Part shown: in pieces, positions 1 to 8,520 of the stretch
Position numbering within the stretch: position 1 is the stretch's first letter
Layout: each line of letters starts with the position of its first letter
NCBI GenBank assembly: GCA_031296355.1
Contig: JARLFX010000025.1
Location: 1 to 64,000 of the forward strand
DNA from: Acidobacteriaceae bacterium
GTDB taxonomy: Bacteria; Acidobacteriota; Terriglobia; Terriglobales; Acidobacteriaceae
Direction of reading: 5' to 3'
DNA: 64,000 bases
The notes under the pieces: generated by a model
Databases searched by the model: none
What the model saw: the letters and a program-made list of their open reading frames with translations, nothing else
What the model was told of the DNA's origin: nothing
Position numbers and translations under genes: made by a program

Positions 1-2040
1 CTTAGCGCTGCCCTCCGCTGCCGCTGCATCAGTTCCATTCAACGCACCGGCTGTCGCTGCCGCAGTCTGTGTCGTGATCTGCGACTCCAACTGATCGGCA
101 TACTCATTCAGCCGCTGCTTCTGCAGTCGCTTTACCGATTGACGCGTGAACTCTGAAGCATAAAGATAAGCCTCAGGTGTAAACCCGCCAACGCGCTGCA
201 ATAGCTGGCGCAGCGTTTCGCCGGGCTGAATACTGTACACGCCGGCAGCGCTAAACTCACCCTCCAACCTCACAAAGCGGGTCTGCTGTGCGTTGGGAAC
301 ATGGATGTCAGCCTGCGAGAAGATGGTAACCACGTCACCGGACTGCAGTTCCAGGTTCTGCGTCGCATCTTTATCCAGTATCGCTTTCCCGAGGTTGAAC
401 GGGACCAGCGAAGTGCGGAGATCCTCCGGATTCTGACGTTCAATCACCGCATAGCTCCAGTCGATATCCGGGGCCTGCAGAATCACGTCGGTACTGGGAG
501 CAAACAGGCTGTTCTTTGCCGTCAGTGCTGCCCCCGCAGAGCTGCTCGTATTCGTTCCGGATGGGGAGCCGCGTCGGGCATTGGCGGAGCTGGCGTCCGT
601 TGTACCGGGGCCTTGCTGGCCGCTTTGATCAGTCGAATTCCCCTTGGTAGCCGCTGTATTTTGGTCTGGATTAGACGCCGGATTGCCGGACTGCATCCCA
701 TTGGCATTTTCACCGCCCGATGCAATTCCCAGCGCACCTTCCCGGTTTGCTCCCCGGTAATCTGTATTGTTCTGGCCTAGCTGATTAGTCTTGTCGTAAT
801 AGTTCCGGGTGATCAGAGCTTCCCTGTTCGGAATAAGATCTGCAATCCGCATTCCCGGAAACCACGAGTAGCGCCCTGGATTGGCTACGTTGCCACGCAG
901 TGTCACAGCATCTTTGAAGCGATCCACAATCGGGCTCACCGTGATGATGTCGCCATCCTGAACGGGCGTAGGGTTAGGTCCGGAGATGTTTACATCCACT
1001 ACGCTGCGTTCCGTGTGGTTCGATATCCGCTCTACGCGCACGCTGCTTCCAGCTGCCAGGCTGGTACGTCCGCCGGCAAGCGCAATCACCTGCTCAAAGT
1101 CCTTCTCGCCATGCAGTTCATAGATGGCAGGGGTATTCACGCTGCCCAGAATCGCTGCTTGTGGACCGACGTTGGGAATAAAGATCACGTCGCCGGATTC
1201 GAGCCGCACATCCTTGCTCTTATCGCCGTGCAGCAGTAGTCCGTACAGATCGAAGTGAGTTACCGTCTTCTCTCCACGCCGTACCTGAATATCGCGCAGG
1301 CTTCCCTGCGGCAATGGCCCCCCGGAAGCAAATAATGCATTCAACAGGGTGCTGAGTGAGCTGACGGTATAGCTGCCCGGCTGCCGCACTTGGCCCACCA
1401 CAAAGATCTGGATGGAGCGCAACTGGCCCATGTTCACATTCAGGTCAAAATTGCGATACACCCGCGACAATTGCGATTTCAGGAAATCACTCAACTGTGC
1501 GAACGGTACACCAGCCACATGAATCGGCCCCACGGAAGGCAGATAGATGTTCCCCGTGCGATCCACGATGTAGGAATTGCTCTGGTTGACCTGACCCCAA
1601 ACCTGTAGTTTTAGCTCATCACCCGGACCGATTACATACTCTGGAGTCACGGGAATATTATCAACAGGCGAAAACGTCGAGGGCACGGTAAGAAACAGGT
1701 CAGCACCAAAGATCGGCAATGGTCGGCCGGTCGTGCTGGCCACAATCTGCTGGAACTCGGTAGGCGATGTGGTGGCAACCAGCGTGGTCGCCAGTCGCGA
1801 ATCTGCCCTGTTGTAATCATCCTGTCGCTGATTTGCATTGTCAGCATTCGAGCCCAGCGGCGACTGCGTATTGATGCGGGGCTGGTAGATGGGAATATTG
1901 ACGGGCGCACCAGTCGTTGCAGGAGCCGCTGCCTGCCCTTGCATGGTCCCAGCTCCCAAACCGGCGAAAAGACCGGCCATGACTGCTAAATAATTGCAGA
2001 AAACCACCGCACGGCGCACAGAACTATTCGTTGAAGACAT
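1..2040 (-). CDS. SLBB-domain polysaccharide export protein (3' end outside window)
   Basis: The reading frame is open from the ATG at 2040 down to base 1, giving at least 680 codons without a stop; the C-terminus lies outside the window. An N-terminal hydrophobic signal segment (about residues 10-45) has no lipobox cysteine, unlike classical Wza lipoproteins. From about residue 130 comes a Poly_export-type domain (VIGPGDELKLQVWG), followed by several SLBB-like beta-grasp units at about 213 (GQVRQPGSYTV), 300 (GSVNTPAIYEL), 380 (LRGNVANPGRYSW) and 587 (LEGEFSAAGVYS). A Ser/Asn/Gly/Gln-rich low-complexity linker spans about 420-505. Proteins of this family form the outer-membrane or periplasmic channel for capsule or exopolysaccharide export, which fits the downstream glycosyltransferases. 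It is divergently transcribed from the acetyltransferase at 2241, with a 200-base region between. Family is certain; the exported polymer is unknown. Confidence 0.9.
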   Translation of the reverse strand, partial: MSSTNSSVRRAVVFCNYLAVMAGLFAGLGAGTMQGQAAAPATTGAPVNIPIYQPRINTQSPLGSNADNANQRQDDYNRADSRLATTLVATTSPTEFQQIVASTTGRPLPIFGADLFLTVPSTFSPVDNIPVTPEYVIGPGDELKLQVWGQVNQSNSYIVDRTGNIYLPSVGPIHVAGVPFAQLSDFLKSQLSRVYRNFDLNVNMGQLRSIQIFVVGQVRQPGSYTVSSLSTLLNALFASGGPLPQGSLRDIQVRRGEKTVTHFDLYGLLLHGDKSKDVRLESGDVIFIPNVGPQAAILGSVNTPAIYELHGEKDFEQVIALAGGRTSLAAGSSVRVERISNHTERSVVDVNISGPNPTPVQDGDIITVSPIVDRFKDAVTLRGNVANPGRYSWFPGMRIADLIPNREALITRNYYDKTNQLGQNNTDYRGANREGALGIASGGENANGMQSGNPASNPDQNTAATKGNSTDQSGQQGPGTTDASSANARRGSPSGTNTSSSAGAALTAKNSLFAPSTDVILQAPDIDWSYAVIERQNPEDLRTSLVPFNLGKAILDKDATQNLELQSGDVVTIFSQADIHVPNAQQTRFVRLEGEFSAAGVYSIQPGETLRQLLQRVGGFTPEAYLYASEFTRQSVKRLQKQRLNEYADQLESQITTQTAAATAGALNGTDAAAAEGSAK

Positions 2041-2240
2041 CAATTGCGATATCCATCCTGATCTTTAGCTGTTTCGAAAATAACCACCCAACTATACAGA
2101 ATTAGTCTAATGCACAGGTGCCCAAAATGCTCCACGACTACGGCCTCCTCTATTGTAAAGAATCACTTGGCGACAGTCCCCGCTGAATTCATGGTGCGAT
2201 ATAGCATTGTGGCCCACCCCTCCCTCGTCTACACTTGGGC

Positions 2241-2837
2241 ATGCTTCGACGGCGGATTAAGCAGATCCTCGGCCTGCCCCTCTGGCTTCGGCTGAAGGAC
2301 ATGCTTTATCGCCCGCGCGGTGTGGCCATGGGGCCGCACTCCTACATCTTCCGGCCTTTCGCCATCAACCAGCGCAGCCGGCTCACGCTCGGAGAACGCT
2401 GCGAAATCCTGTCCGATTCCTATATCTGGACGCAGAAAACCAGCTCCGCAGAGATTCGCGTGGCCGATGCCACCTATATTGGCCGCCACTTCTACGCCAC
2501 CGCCATCCATAGCATCCTGATCGGCAAACGCTGCGTGCTCAGCGACTATGTCTACATCACAGACTGCTCTCACGGCCTGGATCCCCACGGCGACTTCATC
2601 CTCCACCAGCCCCTGGAGAGCAAGGGTCCGGTTGAGATCGGCGACGGCTGCTTCCTCGGCTTCCGCGCCGTCATCCTGCCCGGCGTCACCCTGGGAGCGC
2701 ACTGCGTCGTGGGCGCCAATGCCGTCGTCACCCGCTCTTTTCCCGCCTACTCCATGGTGGCCGGAGCTCCCGCCCGCGTCATCAAAACCTACTCCATTGA
2801 GCTGAAACAATGGCTCGCCGTAGACCACCAGGCTTAA
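2241..2837 (+). CDS. Left-handed beta-helix (hexapeptide) O-acetyltransferase
   Basis: A WbbJ/LbH-type acyltransferase of 198 residues, predicted to transfer an acetyl group from acetyl-CoA to a sugar or lipid-linked sugar in the cytoplasm. The C-terminal half shows hexapeptide-repeat spacing (IGDGCFLGFRAVILPGVTLG, then VVGANAVVTRSF) and the closing VAGAPARVIK motif typical of the family. The start is taken as the ATG at 2241; a TTG two codons upstream is possible but less likely. The epimerase gene follows after about 30 bases on the same strand, so the two are probably co-transcribed with the GT2 gene. The substrate cannot be named from sequence. Confidence 0.85.
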   Translation: MLRRRIKQILGLPLWLRLKDMLYRPRGVAMGPHSYIFRPFAINQRSRLTLGERCEILSDSYIWTQKTSSAEIRVADATYIGRHFYATAIHSILIGKRCVLSDYVYITDCSHGLDPHGDFILHQPLESKGPVEIGDGCFLGFRAVILPGVTLGAHCVVGANAVVTRSFPAYSMVAGAPARVIKTYSIELKQWLAVDHQA

Positions 2838-2869
2838 ATCGGTACGCACCAACGGGTTAGTATGGAGGC

Positions 2870-4021
2870 GTGGCTGTGGCTCCCAAAGTACTCATCACCG
2901 GAGGTGCCGGTTTCATCGGCACGCATCTGGCTCGCGAACTTCTTCGCCGCGGCTGCGACGTCACTGTCCTCGATAACTTCAATCCCCAGATTCATGGCTC
3001 TGCCCAAACCCTCCCGCCAGATCTCGCTAGTGCCGCTCGACTAGTCCGTGGCGATGTTCGCGACGAAGCCGTCTGGCTGAGCGCCCTGCCGCAGCAGGAT
3101 TGCGTCGTCCATCTGGCAGCAGAGACCGGCACCGGCCAGTCCATGTACAGCACCACCCACTATGAGCAGGTCAACATCGGCGGCACCGCCCTGCTCTGCG
3201 ATCTGCTGGCGCAGCCTGCTGGCAGCTCTGTACAGCGCCTGGTCATCGCCTCCTCCCGCGCCATCTACGGCGAGGGAGCCTACCTCTGCGCGCAACATGG
3301 CATCGTCTATCCCGCGCCGCAAACAGCAGCAGCGAAGTCTGCCGGCTGCTTCGATCCTGTCTGCCCCCACTGCAGCAGCACCTGCACTCCCACCGCAACG
3401 CCAGAGACCGCGCCCTTACATCCAACCTCGTTCTATGGAACGACCAAGCAATCGCAGGAAGAGATCGCGCTGCGTTTCGCTACCGCCCACGGTCTGCCTG
3501 CAATCGCGCTCCGCTATCAGAATGTCTACGGCCCCGGCCAATCCCTGCACAACCCCTACACCGGCATTCTCGCCATATTTTCCAATCTCGCTCGCGCCGG
3601 CCAGCCCCTCGAAGTCTTTGAAGATGGGCAGGAGAGCCGCGACTTCGTCTTCGTTATCGATGCAGTCCTCGCCACGGCAGATAGCGTAACCGATACGTTG
3701 CAGGCCCAGCGCGCATTGAACATCGGATCGGGCGCGCGCACCTCACTCCTCGAACTCGCCACCGCGATCAATGCCTTCCACGGCAGCAAGAGCACCGTGC
3801 GCGTCAGCGGCCGCTTTCGCGACGGCGATATCCGCCACGCGCTCGCTGATCTCACGCAGGCCCACCGCCTGCTCACCTACGAACCAGCGACCACGCTTAC
3901 GGATGGCCTTCACCGCTTCCTCACCTGGGCTGCGGAGTCTGCCCCCCAGGACGAATCCGCAGCTGCCGCGCACACACGCTCCCTCGATGAACTTCGCAAG
4001 CACGGGCTTCTGCATGGATAA
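2870..4021 (+). CDS. NAD-dependent sugar-nucleotide epimerase/dehydratase (extended SDR)
   Basis: An extended short-chain dehydrogenase of about 383 residues that would interconvert nucleotide sugars for polysaccharide synthesis. The N-terminus carries the Rossmann glycine motif (VLITGGAGFIGTHLARELL) and the middle has the YxxxK catalytic pair in FYGTTKQ, followed by ALRYQNVYGPGQ and EDGQESRDFVFV. A cysteine-rich insertion (CFDPVCPHCSSTC, about residues 164-176) before the YxxxK motif resembles the one in dTDP-L-rhamnose 4-epimerase-like proteins, so that activity is a possibility but unproven. The start is a GTG at 2870 with GGAGG almost adjacent; a second GTG at 2876 has better spacing and may be the true start. 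The stop overlaps the next gene by 8 bases. Confidence 0.85.
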   Translation: MAVAPKVLITGGAGFIGTHLARELLRRGCDVTVLDNFNPQIHGSAQTLPPDLASAARLVRGDVRDEAVWLSALPQQDCVVHLAAETGTGQSMYSTTHYEQVNIGGTALLCDLLAQPAGSSVQRLVIASSRAIYGEGAYLCAQHGIVYPAPQTAAAKSAGCFDPVCPHCSSTCTPTATPETAPLHPTSFYGTTKQSQEEIALRFATAHGLPAIALRYQNVYGPGQSLHNPYTGILAIFSNLARAGQPLEVFEDGQESRDFVFVIDAVLATADSVTDTLQAQRALNIGSGARTSLLELATAINAFHGSKSTVRVSGRFRDGDIRHALADLTQAHRLLTYEPATTLTDGLHRFLTWAAESAPQDESAAAAHTRSLDELRKHGLLHG

Positions 4022-4892
4022 CACCATCACTCCCGGCAAGATCGGCGTTGTCACCGTGCTCTTCCACAGCGAGCCCGTCCTCGCGGAATTCTTCCCCTCA
4101 ATCGCCGCACAGACCTACCGCAACTTCACCGTATTTGCCGTCGACAACGCTTCCACCGACCGTTCTGTTGCACTTTGCCGAGAGCAGGGTTTTACCGTAA
4201 TCGCAAATGACGAGAATCGCGGCGTCGCCGCAGCAAACAATCAGGGCATCGCAGCCGCACTCGATGCCGACTGCGAATACGTCCTCCTGCTCAACAATGA
4301 CGTTAGCTTTGGCCCCACCCTCTTCTCTGAGCTGCTGGACGGCTTGCGCGCACATCACTGCCAGATGACGACGCCGCTGATTTATTTCTCCGATGCACCC
4401 TCCACCATCTGGTGTGCTGGCGGAGGATTCACCCGCTGGCTGGGCGAACGCCCCTGGCACTCCCATCAGGGCCGTCACGATACCGGGCAACTCCTCACAC
4501 CTCGCCGCGTTGAATTCACGCCCACCTGCTGCGTGCTCATGGACCGCGACGTCTTTGCCCGCGTAGGCATGATGGATGAGCGCTACTTCGTCTACTGGGA
4601 CGATACTGACTTCATGCTCCGCGCCCGCCGAACCGGTGAACGGCTGATGCTGTTGCCGCACGCGAAGCTGTGGCACAAAGTAGGGGCACTCACCGGCCGC
4701 GAAAGCAACTTCACCCTGCACTACGCCACGCGCAATCATGCCTATTACCTGCGCAAACATCTGCCCGCGCCGCTTGCCCTGCTGTGGCTCTCAATCTATG
4801 GGACAGCCTTTGCACTTGCCGCGCTCTTCTCATCCCGCTGGCGCATCAAGCTCCGCGCATGGCTGGAAGGCATGCGGATGCCTCTCACCTAA
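4014..4892 (+). CDS. Glycosyltransferase family 2
   Basis: A GT-A fold glycosyltransferase of 292 residues acting at the cytoplasmic membrane face. It shows a GT2 N-terminus (VVTVLFHSEPVLAEFF), the nucleotide-sugar region (FAVDNASTDRS), LLLNNDVSF as the DxD-like metal site, and an acceptor/base region (DERYFVYWDDTDFMLRARR). A hydrophobic stretch near the C-terminus (about 260-280) may associate with membrane. The reading frame is open further upstream, but the ATG at 4014 overlaps the epimerase stop (ATGGATAA), the usual arrangement for translational coupling. Rhamnosyltransferases often have this layout, but donor and acceptor cannot be assigned. Confidence 0.88.
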   Translation: MDNTITPGKIGVVTVLFHSEPVLAEFFPSIAAQTYRNFTVFAVDNASTDRSVALCREQGFTVIANDENRGVAAANNQGIAAALDADCEYVLLLNNDVSFGPTLFSELLDGLRAHHCQMTTPLIYFSDAPSTIWCAGGGFTRWLGERPWHSHQGRHDTGQLLTPRRVEFTPTCCVLMDRDVFARVGMMDERYFVYWDDTDFMLRARRTGERLMLLPHAKLWHKVGALTGRESNFTLHYATRNHAYYLRKHLPAPLALLWLSIYGTAFALAALFSSRWRIKLRAWLEGMRMPLT

Positions 4893-5971
4893 CGGTTAGG
4901 CCAGATAGCCCGTAACGCCGCCGTGAGAGCCGTACACATCCGCGCTTCAGAGTATTGCTCCGCGATACGCTTTCCCCGCTCCACCCGTTCCGCGCTGCGT
5001 GCATCCTCAATTCCCTCCAGTGCACGCTGCCACGATGCTCTGTCGCCCAACTGAACAAAAAGCGGAACATCGCCAAGAATTTCGTGGAAAACTGGAATAT
5101 CCGACACGATAACCGGCGTACCGTACAGCATCGCTTCCGCCGGCGGCAATCCAAAGCCCTCCATCCGTGAGGGATAGACAAGCGCGGCAGCATGCGTGTA
5201 GAGCGTTGCCAACTCTTCATCCGAAACCACGGGCAAAAAATCGACGTGCGCTGCCAGCCCCAGCGACTTCACCTGCGCCCGCAGTTCCTCGCGGAGCCTT
5301 CCCTCGCCCGTCAGAATCTTCAGCCTGTAGCGTGGCCTCCATAGTGCATGCTGCTCCAGCAGCTCCGTTGCATTCTTGTGGCGATACATCGCATTCACCA
5401 TCAGCAGGTAGGGAGCTTCCGGCACAATCACTACCGCTGGTTTCACCGCGCGCACTACGTTGGGCACTACGAATATTTTCCCCCTCGAAATGCCGTAGGT
5501 CGCTGCAATCATCTCCTTGCTGGCCTCTGAGACCGTCAGCACGCCATCTGCCTTGCGCAGAATGCGCGGCAACAGAAACCGGAAGTAGACCCCCTGCACC
5601 CAGGAGTCCGGCAGGAATCGCGGTCTCAGGTCATGCACCGTCAGCACCTGGCGACGGTGCCCCTGCAGGCCGAGATGCGTCGTCGAGAGCACATGCCAGT
5701 CCGCATAGCGGCGGCTCTGGCGCACGGCATAGAAATACCCGCGAAGTGAACGCAACCACGAACTTGCACCCCGCATAGTAATCGATGCAGGAGCTTCCAG
5801 GCGTGTAACGTTGGGCGGCAGTTGCATCTGTGGTGCAACCAGAGCCGCTGTCACTTCGCCGCTCGCAGAGAGGCAACGCAAGATCGCATCCGTATAAGCA
5901 TGCAGCCCGCCAACGGACGTCACTCGGCTGGCGTTCAGCAAAATTCCGCGATGGGTTCGGGCTTCACTCAT
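4889..5971 (-). CDS. Glycosyltransferase family 4 (GT-B fold)
   Basis: A 360-residue GT-B glycosyltransferase. The C-terminal domain has the GT4 signature (SRMEGFGLPPAEAMLYGTPV followed by SDIPVFHEI, about residues 270-300), in which the E-x7-E type motif binds the donor nucleotide sugar. The N-terminal acceptor domain contains SVGGLHAYTDAIL and VLTVHDLRPRF. It is convergent with the GT2 gene at 4014, the two reading frames overlapping by 4 bases at their 3' ends. It is divergent from the GT2 gene at 6105, with about 130 bases between. Mannosyl- or glucosyltransfer is common in the family, but the sugar cannot be deduced. Confidence 0.88.
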   Translation of the reverse strand: MSEARTHRGILLNASRVTSVGGLHAYTDAILRCLSASGEVTAALVAPQMQLPPNVTRLEAPASITMRGASSWLRSLRGYFYAVRQSRRYADWHVLSTTHLGLQGHRRQVLTVHDLRPRFLPDSWVQGVYFRFLLPRILRKADGVLTVSEASKEMIAATYGISRGKIFVVPNVVRAVKPAVVIVPEAPYLLMVNAMYRHKNATELLEQHALWRPRYRLKILTGEGRLREELRAQVKSLGLAAHVDFLPVVSDEELATLYTHAAALVYPSRMEGFGLPPAEAMLYGTPVIVSDIPVFHEILGDVPLFVQLGDRASWQRALEGIEDARSAERVERGKRIAEQYSEARMCTALTAALRAIWPNR

Positions 5972-6104
5972 GCAACACTTTGAGCATACAAGGCAAGCCA
6001 GCTCTTGAAACAGCTATGATGGTACTGCGCATTTCGCTGCACCATGTTCGTACAATCCTGCGAAATTGCACTATCTTCAGAAGCGCCCGGGAGTGAACCA
6101 AGAG

Positions 6105-7088
6105 ATGTCGTCTATTGCAGCAGCGAACCCGGCCCCCGGCATAGACGTCATGGACCGTTCGCTGGTCGCTGTAATCGTTCCAACATTTCATGCTGCCCCC
6201 TACTGGAAGGAGCTATCAGCTGGCCTGGCTCAGCAGAACCTTCCAGCCCACCAGATTCTGATTGTTGACACCAAATCAGACGACGGCACAGACCGCGCCG
6301 CAGAAGCTGCCGGTTTCCGCGTCATGCGCATTAAGCCGCACGAGTTCAATCACAGCTTCACCCGTCAGTTGGCTGCACGGCAGTTCCCCGATGCGAAGAT
6401 CATCATCTACCTCACCCAAGACGCTGTCCCCATTCCCGGCGCCTTTGATGTTCTCCTTGAAGCCTTCAAGGATCCATCCGTTGGAGCGGCATATGGCCGC
6501 CAGCTGCCACGTCCGGAAGCTGGCCCCATTGAGGCCCATGCCCGCCATTTCAACTACCCTGCACAATCGCGCATTCAAACCTTTGACAGCCGCCAGATGC
6601 TCGGCATCAAGGCGGCATTCTTCTCTAATAGCTTCGCGGCCTATCGCGTGACGGCGCTGGACCAGGCTGGTGGCTTCCCCGGCGATGTCATCATGGCAGA
6701 GGACACAATCGTCGCAGCCCGCATGCTGGAGCTCGGCTGGAAGACCGCCTACGTGGCGGAGGCCCAAGCCTACCACTCGCACGCCTACAGTATCCGCCAG
6801 GAGTTTCAACGCTATTTCGATATCGGCGTCCTGCATGCCCGCGAGCAGTGGCTACCAGAGCAGTTTGGCAAACCAACGCATGAGGGCCACCGCTTTGTCC
6901 TCTCTGAGCTGCGATTCTTGCTGCCACGGCATTTGCATTTGATTCCGTATGCGCTCTTACGCAACGCCGCCAAGCTGGTTGGATATCAACTTGGACTGCA
7001 TGAGGCAGCACTCGGCAAGAAGTGGTCACAACGGCTTTCCTACCATACAGGCTACTGGAACAGCCCGCACAACAACCATCAGTCCTGA
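6105..7088 (+). CDS. Rhamnosyltransferase-like glycosyltransferase family 2
   Basis: A GT2 enzyme of 327 residues with the features of bacterial rhamnosyltransferases: VAVIVPTFHAAPYW at the N-terminus, VDTKSDDGTDRAA, EFNHSFTRQLAA, IIYLTQDAVPIP as the metal/donor site, AYGRQLPRPEA, and IKAAFFSNSFAAYR. The reading frame extends upstream to a TTG at 6066, but the ATG at 6105, just after an AAGAG stretch, is preferred because the added N-terminus has no family match. It lies between divergent GT4 and convergent sugar-transferase genes. If its donor is dTDP-rhamnose, it would build a rhamnose-containing exopolysaccharide. Confidence 0.85.
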   Translation: MSSIAAANPAPGIDVMDRSLVAVIVPTFHAAPYWKELSAGLAQQNLPAHQILIVDTKSDDGTDRAAEAAGFRVMRIKPHEFNHSFTRQLAARQFPDAKIIIYLTQDAVPIPGAFDVLLEAFKDPSVGAAYGRQLPRPEAGPIEAHARHFNYPAQSRIQTFDSRQMLGIKAAFFSNSFAAYRVTALDQAGGFPGDVIMAEDTIVAARMLELGWKTAYVAEAQAYHSHAYSIRQEFQRYFDIGVLHAREQWLPEQFGKPTHEGHRFVLSELRFLLPRHLHLIPYALLRNAAKLVGYQLGLHEAALGKKWSQRLSYHTGYWNSPHNNHQS

Positions 7089-7146
7089 TGGCAGAAGCGG
7101 CGTCTGCACTATTTCAATTTCTGTTTGTTGCGAATGCGTGCGGCAG

Positions 7147-7896
7147 CTAGAACGCGCCATCTGCATCAACTACGCAGGAGACTGTCTTGAACAGAATCTT
7201 AATATCCTGCAACAGCGACCACTCACGCACGTAGCGGCAATCCAGCGCAATCCGCTCCGCGTAGCTCACCTTGCTGCGCCCTGAAACCTGCCACAATCCG
7301 GTCACGCCAGACTTCACGCTGCAGTAGCAGCTAAAGCAGTGTCCGTACTTCCCCACCTCGGCAGCGATGATGGGCCGCGGCCCCACAAGCGACATGTCAC
7401 CGCGAAATACATTCCAGAACTGCGGCAGTTCGTCCAGGCTGTAGTGCCGCAGAATTTGCCCGATCCGGGTCACACGCGGGTCATGCCGAAGCTTGTGCGA
7501 AGCGGTCCACTCTTCCAGTGCACGGGGATTTGAAGCCAGATACTTCTCCAGTACCTCATCGCTATTCACGCACATGGTGCGGAACTTCCACATGGAAAAG
7601 AAACCGCCATCCTTGCTGATACGGCGATGCGAGAAAAATGCCGGCCCCGGCGAACTGAACTTGATCAGCAATACCAGAATGCCGCACAACGGAAGCAGAA
7701 AGGGCGTAAGCGCCAGGCAGCCGAAGATATCCATCACGCGCTTGAGCACTACATAGCGAAAGCTTCGCAGTGAAGATACAGCTACAGATGTCTGTGCAAG
7801 CATTGCCGGGGCGGCGGGCGATGCAGCTCCGAAGCGGTAAGCCTCCGCTAGTCCCGCAGAGTTGGTTGCTCCAGAGTACTGGTCGTCAGTTCTCAT
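7147..7896 (-). CDS. Undecaprenyl-phosphate sugar phosphotransferase (bacterial sugar transferase family)
   Basis: A 249-residue initiating transferase of exopolysaccharide synthesis that moves a sugar-1-phosphate from a nucleotide sugar to undecaprenyl phosphate. It has one hydrophobic segment (about residues 55-85, [20 protein letters not shown]) followed by the conserved catalytic domain: [48 protein letters not shown] and [12 protein letters not shown]. It lacks the four extra membrane helices of WbaP, so it is the short ExoY/PglC-like form. An AGGAT/AGGA stretch precedes the ATG at 7896. It probably starts the polymer exported through the SLBB protein at 1-2040. Confidence 0.92.
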   Translation of the reverse strand: MRTDDQYSGATNSAGLAEAYRFGAASPAAPAMLAQTSVAVSSLRSFRYVVLKRVMDIFGCLALTPFLLPLCGILVLLIKFSSPGPAFFSHRRISKDGGFFSMWKFRTMCVNSDEVLEKYLASNPRALEEWTASHKLRHDPRVTRIGQILRHYSLDELPQFWNVFRGDMSLVGPRPIIAAEVGKYGHCFSCYCSVKSGVTGLWQVSGRSKVSYAERIALDCRYVREWSLLQDIKILFKTVSCVVDADGAF

Positions 7897-8520
7897 TCCT
7901 GTGATCCTCTATCTGTCCGGAGTTCTGCTTACGTGTCCCGAACTGGATATTTGTGGGCTTATAACCTGGCCGTTTCCAACTTGAATGCCTGCAAAGAAGG
8001 AGCGCACCCACCTTACACGAGGCGATTACTGTCTGTGTAGCCTTTTTCGCTGCCCCAGACTAATTTCTCGTATTTATTTTCGTGCTCTTTCATATTGCAG
8101 TGGGGGAAATCAGGATTCCGAACAACTAGAGGCATTCTACCGCGCCATGCTCTACCCTCAACACAATTTTGTCTGAAAACTTTTTGAAACCAATTACTTA
8201 GGTTGCCTGTCGTTGAACAAATTCTATTGCTGGCCACAGACTACTCTCTCCTCGTGCTGGTTGATAGAACACAAGAAAAATAGCTTTGACGCTGAAGCAG
8301 TATTCATTTCGTTTAACGCGTTTTCTCCGGCCATAAGCCGAATATTCATCTCCGCATCTCAGGCATGATGCTGGCGCGAGTATGAAAGTTGTTCCACAAC
8401 GACGCGCAATTTCCGCTATTATTGAAATCAAAGTTCAGTTCTGACCCTGACGCGGCAAGGCCTGCTTCGGTAGGCGCGCTCGATCAACCACTCACGTAAT
8501 TTCAGCAAGGAAATGCGTAA
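7897..8520. other. Intergenic region between sugar transferase and gltB; no gene recognised
   Basis: About 620 bases with lower GC than the flanks. Only short reading frames without family features are present. It should hold the promoters of the - strand sugar transferase and + strand gltB. A short AACGCGTT palindrome lies near 8315-8322. No RNA gene, riboswitch or transposon end was recognised. Confidence 0.5.
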
